A DNA stretch of 64,000 bases from Ahniella sp. Its GTDB lineage: Bacteria > Pseudomonadota > Gammaproteobacteria > Xanthomonadales > Ahniellaceae. Shown here piece after piece: positions 29,804-38,528 of this stretch. How positions within the stretch are numbered: the first letter of the stretch is position 1; each line of letters begins with the position of its first letter. Under the pieces are notes generated by a model that saw only the letters and a list, made by a program, of their open reading frames with translations, did not search any database and had not been told where the DNA came from. The stretch lies in NCBI GenBank assembly GCA_016712105.1, contig JADJRU010000005.1, positions 186,001 through 250,000 on the forward strand. The letters run 5' to 3'. A program made the position numbers and the translations under genes.

Positions 29804-31111
29804 ATGACAAGCCTCATCGGACTCATTGCCGCCCTCGCCCTCCTGATCGCGCTGACCATGCGCGGCATGAGCCTGTTCATTGCGACGCCCCTGTGCGCTC
29901 TGCTGGTTGCGCTGTGCGGCGGCATTGCGCCCTTGCCCATGCCGGGCCAGACCGGTGACATGGTGAGCCTGTACATGGGCGGCTTCACCGGGTTCATCGC
30001 GAACTGGTTCTTCATGTTCTTGCTGGGTTCAATCTTCGGCAAGGTCATGGAGGACACCGGCTGCGCCGACAGTATCGTCCGTGCCGTGTCGGGCCGGCTC
30101 GGCGTCGGTCATGCCGCACTCGCCGTGGTACTGGCTTGCGCCGTACTGACTTACGGTGGCGTGAGCCTGTTCGTCGTCGCATTCTCGGTGTATCCGATGG
30201 CGGTAGGTCTGTTCCGGGAAGCGGATCTGCCGCGACGATTCATCCCGGCGGCACTGAGTTTCGGCTCGGTGACGTTCACGATGACGTCTGCCGGCTCGCC
30301 GGAAATCCAGAACTGGATTCCGATCCAGCACCTCGGCACGACTCAATATGCAGGTTGGCAGGCCAGTATTGTCGTGGCGCTGTTCATGGCGGTTTTTGGT
30401 CAACTGTGGCTGGGCTGGATGATCAAACGCGCGAAAGCCCGCGGTGAACGGTTTGAAGCCCGCGACGATGATCCGGCGGGCAGCCGCCAGGATCTGCCGA
30501 ACCCCTGGGCCGCAACGCTGCCCTTGCTGGCCGTGCTCGGTATTTCGTTCCTGTTGCACGAACGTCTGCAGACAGCTGCGCTGATCGTGGCCCTGCTGTC
30601 GGGCGCCATTGTGGCGGCATTGGTCGGGTGGCGGCATCAACGCAAACCCGGCCAGGCACTGGCCGATGCGGCGACGGGCGCCTTGATTGCGATTGGCAAC
30701 ACCGCTGCCGTGGTGGGTTTTGGCGCCGTGGCAAAAGCTGCCCCGGCCTTCGAACAAACCGTGCAGTGGATGACCCATCTGCCGGGTGGCGGCCTGGTTG
30801 GTGCAGCCGTGGCCGTGAGTTTGATTGCGGCAATGACGGGCTCAGCATCCGGTGGCCAGGCGATCGCCTTGCCGATCATCGCGCCGTTGTACACCGCGCA
30901 GGGTGTGTCGCCGGATCAGTTGCACCGCGTCGTCGCCATTTCATCGGGTGTACTCGATTCCCTGCCGCACAACGGCTATGTGGTCACCACCATCCGCGCG
31001 ATCTGCAAGGACACCCATGCTCGGGCGTATCCGGCCGTGGGCGCGTTGACGGTGATTGTGCCGTTGGCTGGCCTGATTCTGTGTATCGGCCTGTTTGCGA
31101 TCGGGTTTTGA
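29804..31111 (+). CDS. GntP-family permease, probable 3-hydroxybutyrate transporter
   Basis: 435 residues and very hydrophobic, with about 12 membrane segments. Typical GntP/CitMHS-superfamily stretches are GGFTGFIANWFFMFLLGSIF, VLTYGGVSLFVVAFSVYPMA, SLIAAMTGSASGGQAIALPI and GVLDSLPHNGYVVT. The last motif is characteristic of GntP members associated with 3-hydroxybutyrate use. It is divergent from the TonB receptor and lies beside the depolymerase/dehydrogenase genes, so inner-membrane uptake of 3-hydroxybutyrate is the likely job. A substrate such as gluconate is less likely, since no sugar-acid enzymes are nearby. Start at 29804 is the first ATG that opens the first membrane helix. Confidence 0.82.
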   Translation: MTSLIGLIAALALLIALTMRGMSLFIATPLCALLVALCGGIAPLPMPGQTGDMVSLYMGGFTGFIANWFFMFLLGSIFGKVMEDTGCADSIVRAVSGRLGVGHAALAVVLACAVLTYGGVSLFVVAFSVYPMAVGLFREADLPRRFIPAALSFGSVTFTMTSAGSPEIQNWIPIQHLGTTQYAGWQASIVVALFMAVFGQLWLGWMIKRAKARGERFEARDDDPAGSRQDLPNPWAATLPLLAVLGISFLLHERLQTAALIVALLSGAIVAALVGWRHQRKPGQALADAATGALIAIGNTAAVVGFGAVAKAAPAFEQTVQWMTHLPGGGLVGAAVAVSLIAAMTGSASGGQAIALPIIAPLYTAQGVSPDQLHRVVAISSGVLDSLPHNGYVVTTIRAICKDTHARAYPAVGALTVIVPLAGLILCIGLFAIGF

Positions 31112-31131
31112 TCCTGTGCGATCAGCTGTCC

Positions 31132-31160
31132 CCTGTGGGAGCGGCTTCAGCCGCGACACG
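31132..31160. repeat. REP-like palindrome
   Basis: CTGTGGGAGCGGCTTCAGCC followed by GCGACAC. Same family as the REP elements at 600-632, 1271-1299 and 7540-7567, here downstream of the permease gene. Confidence 0.65.
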
Positions 31161-31251
31161 ACGAAGTTTCAGACTGGCCAAAGCCCTCCCCGATGTTCGG
31201 GGAGGGTTGGGAGGGGTTTAGGCAAACACGTCGCGCTTCGCGAAGCGAAGC

Positions 31252-31300
31252 CAATAACGCGCCTCGCGCCTCGCCAAACGAGGCGCGAGGCGCGTTATTG
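31252..31300. terminator. Perfect 22-bp inverted repeat overlapping a stop codon
   Basis: The arms are 31252-31273 and 31279-31300, exact reverse complements starting CAATAACGCGCCTCGCG, with a 5-base loop CCAAA. The stop codon TAA (31295-31297) of the M48 peptidase gene lies inside one arm. It sits between convergent transcripts (permease from the left, peptidase from the right), so it may act as a bidirectional stop or an mRNA 3'-end stabiliser. There is no clear T-run, which weakens the intrinsic-terminator reading. Confidence 0.55.
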
Positions 31301-32209
31301 ACTCTTGCACATCGCGGCACGGATCTTCTTTGCTTCGGGCATCCATTCCCGCAGCTTGCTGATGCGGGTTTCGCTGCTGGGGTGGGTGGACATGAATTCC
31401 GGCGGACGCTGGCCACCGCCTTGTGCGCCCATCCGTTCCCACAGGCCGATGGCCTGTTCGGGGTCGTAACAGGCGCCGGCGGCCAACATCAGGCCCACAT
31501 AATCGGCTTCCGATTCGTGGTCACGCGAGAACGGCAACAAGACACCGAACTTGGTGCCGGCACCAATCGCAGCCATGACCATCTGCTGCCGCTGCGGATC
31601 CATGTCGCTACTGGCCATGCCGGCGGCGGCGGTGCCGATCTGCGTGAGTTTCTGGTGCGCCATGCGCTCGGCACCGTGGCGCAGGATCGCGTGGGCGATT
31701 TCGTGCCCCATGACGGCGGCCAGCGCATCGTCGTTCTGCGTCACCGGCAGGATTCCGGTGTACACAGCCATCATGCCACCCGGCAGGCAGAATGCATTGG
31801 CCTGATCCGATTCGATGACACTGACAGCCCACTCGAACTCGTCCCACGGTGTTTCGGTCTGGACATTGTTGCCCTGACGGATCAGCGCTTCGACGTCGGG
31901 GCCGGCGTTGATCAGGCGCTGGGCGATCCCGCGGACCATATCCGGCACTTCGCCTTCGCGGATCACCTTGCCACGCTCTTCGGACAGGATCTGCTGATAG
32001 GCCTGCAAGCCAAGCGCCACGTCCTGCTCGACCGAGGTTTCGACCAACTGTTGGCGCCCGGTGAACGAGGCTTCCTGACGATTGCTGAAGTAGTAGTACC
32101 CGAGGTAACCGGCAGCCAGCACCAGCACCCACCAGCGCATGCCGCCGCTTCGGCGTCCGGCCATCATCATCCGCGGATCCTGCGGGGCGCTTCGGGCAAA
32201 TCGGCTCAT
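31295..32209 (-). CDS. M48-family zinc metallopeptidase (membrane-anchored)
   Basis: 304 residues. One N-terminal membrane segment (MRWWVLVLAAGYLGYYYF, about 24-41) is followed by a periplasmic peptidase domain. The zinc motif HEIAH is at 169-173 in AVMGHEIAHAILRHGAERM, with the third ligand in DHESEADYVGLML. MSTHPSSETRI near the C-terminus is typical of M48/YcaL/LoiP-like proteases involved in envelope quality control. The gene follows the SUMF1-domain gene by about 45 bases on the same strand and ends in a perfect hairpin. Confidence 0.9.
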   Translation of the reverse strand: MSRFARSAPQDPRMMMAGRRSGGMRWWVLVLAAGYLGYYYFSNRQEASFTGRQQLVETSVEQDVALGLQAYQQILSEERGKVIREGEVPDMVRGIAQRLINAGPDVEALIRQGNNVQTETPWDEFEWAVSVIESDQANAFCLPGGMMAVYTGILPVTQNDDALAAVMGHEIAHAILRHGAERMAHQKLTQIGTAAAGMASSDMDPQRQQMVMAAIGAGTKFGVLLPFSRDHESEADYVGLMLAAGACYDPEQAIGLWERMGAQGGGQRPPEFMSTHPSSETRISKLREWMPEAKKIRAAMCKSQ

Positions 32210-32254
32210 GCGGTGGGTGTCCTTGATGGAGTCGGTACAACACTGTCGATCACA

Positions 32255-34178
32255 TTATGGCGCCATGTCGCGTGCAACGCGAAAGCCGATCCGGGCACTT
32301 CGGGTGTCGGCGGCAACGCCCATGCGGAAGGCCGAGCGAACGTCTTCCGGCGAACTGCCCCATGAGCCGCCTTTCAGCGTGCGTCCGGTGCAACCGCGGT
32401 TGACCCAGGCTTCGCCGGTCTCGGGCGCCCGCAGGAAATTTGCGTGCCAACAATCTTCGACCCATTCCGTCACGTTGCTGCCCAGATCGAACAGACCGAA
32501 CGGATTCGGGGTGAACTGCCCGACCGGCGCCGGACCCCAGTACCCGTCGCGATAACGCGGAAATGCTTTGGTCCAACTGCGTTTCGTGCGCGAGCGATCA
32601 CCTTCGCCGGTGAGGTTGCCGACTACCGCTTCGGGACTGCCTTCGCCCCACCAGTACGGAGTGGTGGTGCCGGCACGCAGGGCGTACTCGAATTCCGCTT
32701 CGGACGGCAGCCGATAACGATGCCCGGTAATGGTTGCCAGCCAGTCGGCATAGGCCTGCGCATCGTTCCACGAGACATGGATCACCGGATCGCCACTCTT
32801 GGCGCGACCGCCAAGATAGTCGTTCTTCCAGGTGACGCCACCCTGGCGCGTGATGCGGCCGGTCTTGTTGTCGTAGACGCTGGACTCATTACCCTGCTCG
32901 GCGTCGGTCACATGTTTTGTGGCGGTGATGAACTTGCGGAATTGAGCGACGGTGATTTCCGTCTTCGCCAGTGCGAACGGTCGCTCGATGCGCACCAGTC
33001 GCTGCGGCCCTTCATTGGCCTGTCGCTGGGGCTCGTTGTCGGCGGAGCCCATCAGGAACTCGCCGATCGGAATGACCACCATGTTTGGGCCATCGCCGCT
33101 GCGATCATCAAACGCATCGGCGAACTTTTCACCCGGCTGGTAGCTGGCGTAAATGGCGGCGTTGCTGACACGTGTGGCAAGATCTTCGACACGCGCAGGC
33201 TCGAGACCCGGCGCGCGCAGGTCGACCCGCAGGGTTTCGGCACGCTGGCGATCGCGCGCTTTCAACGCCAGTTCGGCGCGTTCGATCAAGTCGTTGACAC
33301 GACGCACCTTGAACTGCGCGATCCGCTCACTCGCTTCGCTGAGCCGCTTGTTGCCAGGCGCAATCGCCGTGGCTTCCGCGAGCAGACCGTCCGCCGTCAC
33401 AAAATCCACATTGCTGGCTGCGGCGAGCGCCTGATCCAGCAGCCCGGCGGCCAAGTCATCCAGTCCCCTTCAGGCTGGGCCGATTTCGGCCATCACGTTG
33501 CAGTGCGGCGCGGTAACTGTCGAGGGCACTGGCGCCATCGGGCTCCAGAAACTGGCCTTGGGCAATCCGCTCGGCGGCCTGCGACAGCAGTTGCTTGATT
33601 TCCGGCAGCACGCTGATGCGTTTGGCCAGTGCGGGGAGGCGCCGATCGGAGAGCTGATGCAGATCCAGTGCGTCAACCAGGTCGCGCGCCAGACTATCGT
33701 CACCTTCATCCAGCGCGTTGCCGGCTTCGTTGAACAGGGAATCGAGCAGGGCCTCGCGGCCGATCCGAGCTTTGGTCTGGCCGGGATCCAGCGACAGCAC
33801 CTGCGTAAACAGCGCCAAGGCGTTTTCTTCTTCGGGCTGCAGCCAGTGTTTGACCGCCATCGCCTGCTCTGCAGCCTCCAGGAGGCGATCACGTTCGGCC
33901 TCGGCTTCGGCGTCGAGCGGTTCGTGCGGCAGGTCTTCGGCGGTGACGGTTGCAGCCGTTTCCGCCGGCGCCAGCTCTGGTTCGTCGCCGGCCGCCAGAT
34001 CAGCTCGGTCGGCATCGTCCTGCTCGGCGAGTGCGGCGATCCGCTGGTCATCCACTGGCGGCACCTCGTCGGGTGACCAGTCAATGGCATGAATGCTCGG
34101 CCACAACCAGCGCCAGCCCATGGCAATCAGGAGCACGGACAAGCCGAGGCTGGCGCCCCAGCGCTCCTTCCGGCTCAT
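32255..34178 (-). CDS. Membrane-anchored SUMF1/FGE-fold protein with helical N-terminal region (frameshifted)
   Basis: About 640 residues, read through one extra base in CCCC at 33465-33468; the first frame would otherwise end at LKGTG, while the second joins exactly as LKGLDDLAAGLLDQAL. The N-terminus has one membrane helix (ASLGLSVLLIAMGWRWLW), then an acidic linker and TPR-like helices. The C-terminus is a formylglycine-generating-enzyme (SUMF1) fold: VVIPIGEFLMGSADNEPQ, HVSWNDAQAYADWL, YRLPSEAEFEYALRAGT and LKGGSWGSSPEDVRSAFRMG. The catalytic cysteines of true FGE are absent from the last segment, so sulfatase activation is unlikely. It may be a binding or scaffolding variant. Start 34178 has a GAGG ribosome site. 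Confidence 0.72.
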
Positions 34179-34250
34179 TCTGTCGCCTCGACGGCTTTCG
34201 TTCATGCACCGACCTTGGGATGATTCCGGTTTCCGGATCAGGATTCTCGC

Positions 34251-35321
34251 ATGGCCGATTGGATCGACAAGCCCGAACCGTTGCAAGCCTTGGTGGCTTC
34301 ATTGAGTTCTGCCCAGAGCCTCGCACTCGATACCGAGTTCGAGCGTATCCGTACCTATTGGCCCAAGCTTGCGCTGTTGCAGCTGAACCCACCACGACCG
34401 GCGGCGCTGATCGACACGACGGCGCGCCTTGATTGGGGGCCTCTGGGTGCATTGCTGGCGGATACGCCGCTGCTGATCATGCACAGTGCCTCGGAGGATC
34501 TGATCGCCCTGAGGACACTTTGGCCCCGCCCGCCGCAGGCACTGTTCGATACCCAGATCGCCGCCAGCCTGGCGGGTGTCGGGCATTCCCTGAGCTACCA
34601 GAAGCTGGTCGGCCAAATGCTGGGCGTCGAACTGGAGAAGGGGGAAACACGCTCCGACTGGATGCGCCGACCGCTGAGTGACAGCCAGTTGGCCTATGCG
34701 GTCGACGACGTGCGTTACCTCAATGAGATTCATGCCGCGCTGGTCGAGCGACTCACATCCCAGGGGCGACTCGACTGGGTGCTGCAGGAAGGCGCACGAA
34801 TGCTGGCCGCAGCCAATCAGGACACCATTGCCGAGAACCTTCACCACGATTTCCGCACGGCATTCCAGTTGCCGATCGCATCGCAGCAGAAACTCGACCA
34901 CCTGATGGTCTGGCGCGAGCAGACGGCCCGCGAACTCGATCGTCCGCGCACGTGGATCCTGGATCACGGCACCGCGTTCCGGCTGGTCGAATCACCGCCC
35001 GCGACGCTGCAGGCGTTCAACGCCATCGTGGCGCAGGACAGGGCCTTCCCGAAGGCAAAAGCGAATCAGGTGTTTGAACTGCTCGGCGCAGCGCTGGAAC
35101 CGCGCGCCGGCTTTGTGCCGGCACCCAAAGCGCCCGACAAGGCCGATGAAATCCGCTACAAGAGCTTGCGCGCGAAGATCGATGCTTTGGCAGTTGAACT
35201 CGGCATCGATCCCGGCGCGCTGGTGTCGAGGCGACTCCTCGAAGCGCGTTTGCGTGATGGTCACTGGCCGAGTGACTGCAGTGCTTGGCGCAGTGCGCTG
35301 CTGGAGCCGTTGCTGCAATAG
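34251..35321 (+). CDS. rnd: Ribonuclease D
   Basis: 356 residues. The DEDDy exonuclease motifs are visible: LALDTEFERIRTYWPKLALL (Exo I), LIMHSASEDLIALRTLW (Exo II), and SDSQLAYAVDDVRYLNEIH (Exo III with Tyr/Asp). An HRDC domain follows (LDHLMVWREQTARELDRPR), then a second helical domain. RNase D trims the 3' ends of tRNA precursors and other structured RNAs. It is divergent from the SUMF1-domain gene. A long repeat array lies directly after its stop. Confidence 0.93.
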   Translation: MADWIDKPEPLQALVASLSSAQSLALDTEFERIRTYWPKLALLQLNPPRPAALIDTTARLDWGPLGALLADTPLLIMHSASEDLIALRTLWPRPPQALFDTQIAASLAGVGHSLSYQKLVGQMLGVELEKGETRSDWMRRPLSDSQLAYAVDDVRYLNEIHAALVERLTSQGRLDWVLQEGARMLAAANQDTIAENLHHDFRTAFQLPIASQQKLDHLMVWREQTARELDRPRTWILDHGTAFRLVESPPATLQAFNAIVAQDRAFPKAKANQVFELLGAALEPRAGFVPAPKAPDKADEIRYKSLRAKIDALAVELGIDPGALVSRRLLEARLRDGHWPSDCSAWRSALLEPLLQ

Positions 35322-35360
35322 AGCCTGCCGGGGATTCCTCACCTTTGAAGATTCCCTGAA

Positions 35361-36262
35361 CCGTCATCGCGAGGAGCGCAGCGACGTGGCAATCCTTTGT
35401 ATGCCTCAAGCTTGGCCGCAAGCCTGAGATTGCCGCGCCCTTCGGGCTCGCAATGACAGCAAGTGGGAGCTCGCCTTGACCATTGCCCTCCCCTCGAACT
35501 GTCATTGCGAGGAGCGCAGCGACGCGGCATTCCTTGCTTGCCTCAAGCTTGGCCGCAAGCCTGAGATTGCCGCGCCCTTCGGGCTCGCAATGCAGCAATG
35601 GGAGCTGCCTTGCCATTGCCCTCCGAACTGTCTTGCGGGGGGGGGCATTCTTTGCTGCTGGGTTGCGGGCCGCAAGCGGGCCTCGCAATGACAGCGAGTG
35701 GGGACTTGCATCGGCGCTTGCCATCCTCCTTGAGCTGTCATTGCGAGGAGCGCAGCGACGCGGCAATCCTTTGCTTGCCTCAAGCTTGGCCGCAAGCCTG
35801 AGATTGCCGCGGCCCGCAGGCGGGCCTCGCAATGACAGCGAGTGGGAACTCGCATTGACCATTGCCACCCCCTCGAACTGTCATTGCGAGGAGCGCAGCG
35901 ACGTGGCAATCCTTTGCTTGCCTCAAACTTCGTTGCAAGCCTGAGATTGCCGCGGCCCGCAGGCGGGCCTCGCAATGACAGCACTTTGGAGCTCGCATCG
36001 ACCCTTGCCACCCCCTCGAACTGTCATTGCGAGGAGCGCAGCGACGCGGCAATCCTTTGCTTGCCTCAAACTTCGTTGCAAACCTGAGGTTGCCGCGGCC
36101 CGCAGGCGGGCCTCGCAATGACAGCGAGTGGGAGTTCGCATTGACCCTTGCCACCCCCTCGAACTGTCATTGCGAGGAGCGCAGCGACGTGGCAATCCTT
36201 TGCTTGCCTCAAGCTTGGCCGCAAGCCTGAGATTGCCGCGCCCTTCGGGCTCGCAATGACTG
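35361..36262. repeat. Tandem array of ~142-bp palindromic units
   Basis: Units begin at about 35361, 35501, 35736, 35880, 36022 and 36165 with GTCATTGCGAGGAGCGCAGC, giving a period of 140-144 bases. One degenerate, shortened unit lies at about 35600-35700. Each unit contains GATTGCCGCG.. and ends with a reverse complement of its start (CTCGCAATGAC), so each can fold as a long hairpin. Two inner variants alternate: CCCTTCGGGCTCG and GCCCGCAGGCGGGCCTCG. The linker between units (AGTGGGA.CTCGCATTGACC) is also conserved, so whole unit plus linker was duplicated. Open frames called across it are repeat translations. Confidence 0.9.
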
Positions 36263-36319
36263 AGTTACGGGGGTGGCTCGGAAGACTGGCCATGCCCCAA
36301 TTCCTGGGGCACGCCGGGA

Positions 36320-36580
36320 TCACTGTGCCGCGACAGCACTCTTGGTTTCGGCCTTTGCGCGCTGGGAGACGATGCGCTTGGCGCCACCATCACAGTTGCC
36401 GACCACCTTGCCCGGAGTATTCGCTTCGTCCTTGGCTTCGATGATGTCGAGCGAGTAGTTCGATACGCCGTTCGCGGTGATCTTGGCGTCGATTTCGGAC
36501 TTGAGCTCGATGCAGTCCTTGCGCGCGTGGGCATTGCCGGCGATCAGGAAGCAAAGGGTCAGAGTAAGCAGCTTGCGCAT
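36320..36580 (-). CDS. DUF1161-family small periplasmic protein
   Basis: 86 residues: signal peptide MRKLLTLTLCFLIAGNAHA, then CIELKSEIDAKITANGVSNY, then VVGNCDGGAKRIV. The pair of Cys (C-I-E-L-K and GNCDGG) and the KIxANGVxxY pattern are diagnostic of DUF1161. They probably form a disulfide. The function of the family is unknown. The gene is isolated, with a repeat array downstream and about 135 bases of featureless sequence upstream. Confidence 0.88.
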   Translation of the reverse strand: MRKLLTLTLCFLIAGNAHARKDCIELKSEIDAKITANGVSNYSLDIIEAKDEANTPGKVVGNCDGGAKRIVSQRAKAETKSAVAAQ

Positions 36581-36715
36581 GGCGGATCCTTTCGGTCAAC
36601 CCGGAACACGGCCGGGATTGACGATGAGTCTGCGCGCGAAATGAGCCCTGTCCGGGACAAGCTGTGGCGAATTCATGGCGGACTGCCGCCGGGTTTCGGG
36701 CAGTGTGGCAACAGA

Positions 36716-37078
36716 TTACTTCGGCTTCGCCGGCACCACCGGCTTGGTCTTCTGTGCCGCCAGGAACGTAATGAGTGCGTCCAGTTCGGCAGCCGGCAGG
36801 GCCGCGAACTTCTGTTTGGCGACGAGCGCGCGTGCCGGCAGGCTCGGCCGCACCGGTGCCGATGCCGTGACCGCTGCACGGATCTTCGCCGCATCCAGTC
36901 GCAGACCGATGTCATCGAGCGGCCGCAGTTTGTTGCCTTTGCCTGCCAGCGCATGACACCGCGAACAATGCTGGCCGTCGAACACCTTCCGGCCGGGATC
37001 GGGCGCAACTTGTGCCCACGATGTCGAAGCGAATCCCAACCAGACCAGAACCAGTACTGCCCGAATCCGGTAGTCCAT
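36716..37078 (-). CDS. Small class I cytochrome c
   Basis: 120 residues, signal peptide MDYRIRAVLVLVWLGFASTS, then one heme-binding CxxCH (CSRCH, 38-42) in FDGQHCSRCHALAG. A likely distal Met is not evident, and the C-terminal helix LPAAELDALITFLAAQK is typical of cytochrome c. The start at 37078 is chosen for its signal peptide and a good upstream AGAGGCA site. It starts only 10 bases past the stop of the NtrX-like regulator, so the two may share a transcript. It is probably a periplasmic electron carrier. Confidence 0.85.
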   Translation of the reverse strand: MDYRIRAVLVLVWLGFASTSWAQVAPDPGRKVFDGQHCSRCHALAGKGNKLRPLDDIGLRLDAAKIRAAVTASAPVRPSLPARALVAKQKFAALPAAELDALITFLAAQKTKPVVPAKPK

Positions 37079-37088
37079 GCTGTGCCTC

Positions 37089-38464
37089 TCAGTCTTCCAG
37101 ATCCATCGCTTTCGGATCGATGCCAAGATCCTTGAACTTGCGATACAGGTGCGTGCGTTCCATGCCGGAACTGGCGGCGAGTTTGCTCATGCTGCCGCCG
37201 CATCGTTTCATCTGGCGGACGAGGTACGCACGTTCGAATCCGTCGCGTGCTTCGCGCAGACTCAATGCCAGATCAATCGCGACGTCACCCTGACCACGAG
37301 TGGCCGGCTGTGTCGCGCCACTGCCCAACGCGCCCTGCACTTCTTCGGCATCCACTTCACCCTGACCGAGGATCAGCAGGCGCTGCAGCATGTTGCGCAG
37401 TTCACGCAGGTTGGCCGGCCAAGCATGTTTGCGCATTTCGGCCAGAGCAGGTTCGGAGAACCGCCGCTCCGGCAATTGGTCGCGGCGCCCCATCAGTTCG
37501 ACCAGATGCCGGACGAGCACGCCCATGTCATCGAGCCGATCACGCAGCGGTGGTGCCGAAGCCTGCAGCACGTTCAACTGGTAATAGAGATCTTCGCGCA
37601 GTTGCCCGGCCTGCAGTTCGCGCTCGAGCGGACGACTGCTGGACGCAATCAGGCGAAAGTTGATCGGTTGCGGTTTGCTGCCGCCATCGCGCAGGTACAG
37701 ACGCGCTTCCAGCGCCTTCGACAAACGCGCCTGACATCTTCACCCAGGCTCATCAATTCGTCGAGATACAGGGTGCCACCCTGAGCCTGATCGAGCACTC
37801 CGGGTTTGACCACATTGTCCATTTCGGCGCCGAACAAGGCCACACACTGTTGCTCCGGCGGCAAGGAACCTGGCGCAAACCGCACGAACGGACTGGCTGC
37901 CCTACTGCTCGCCGCGTGGACAAAACGTGCCAGTGTTTCTTTGCCGGTACCCACTTCGCCCCGGATCAGTACCGGCAGGTCACTCGCCGCGGCACGCTCC
38001 AACTGCGCGCGCAACGTTCGCATCGCCAGGCTGTCGCCCACCGGCGCGTCCAACGCCACCTGCTTGCGCAGGCCTTCGTTTTCGCGACGCAGTTTGACGA
38101 CATCGAGCGCGCGGTTCACGCCGTGCAGCAGCTTGGCCAGCGAGACCGGCTTTTCGAGAAAGTCGTAGGCGCCGTGTTTGACCGCTTCGACTGCGGTTTC
38201 GATGGTGCCATGCCCCGAGATCATCAGGATCGGACAGTTGATTCCGCCGCTGGCCTGGCGATCACGGAGCCAGGCCACGCCGTCGCCGTCAGGCAACCAG
38301 ACATCCAGCAACATCAAGTCTGGACGCGTCACCAGCAAAGCAGCGTTCAAGGACGCGAGATCGGCAAACGCGCTCACGCGATGACCCTCGTCGCGCAGGA
38401 TCTCCTCGATCATGCCGCGGATATCGGGCTCATCGTCGACAACAAATATATGCGCAACATTCAT
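37089..38464 (-). CDS. NtrX-like response regulator with AAA+ domain lacking GAFTGA (frameshifted)
   Basis: About 460 residues, with one base missing near 37731 (first frame ends LGEDVRRVCRRR, true continuation LSKALEARLYLRDGG). The receiver has FVVDDEPDIRGMIEEIL and the Asp in LMLLDVWLPDGDG. The AAA+ domain has Walker A GEVGTGKETLA and Walker B GGTLYLDELM. The GAFTGA loop that contacts sigma-54 is absent; LFGAEMDNVVKPGVLDQAQG stands in its place. The C-terminal Fis-type helix-turn-helix is FERAYLVRQMKRCGGSMSKL and then ERTHLYRKFKDLGID. No sensor kinase is adjacent. It probably regulates without activating sigma-54 directly. Confidence 0.78.
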
Positions 38465-38528
38465 GGCTTGGATTCAACCGGAACCAGCGCGGCTTGGCAA
38501 TGACGGCGTTGGCCGAGCCGAAACCGGA

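Noticed and set aside
31193..32365. Plus-strand frame of 390 codons antisense to the M48 peptidase
   Set aside because: It is the complement of a clear zinc peptidase gene and has no recognisable pattern.
32255..33454. Active formylglycine-generating enzyme
   Set aside because: No Cys pair in the segment where the catalytic cysteines should be.
35361..36262. CRISPR array or gene family
   Set aside because: Units are about 142 bases, self-complementary and without spacers. The open frames over them (with NLRLATKFEASKGLPRRCAP-like translations) are repeat translations, not genes.
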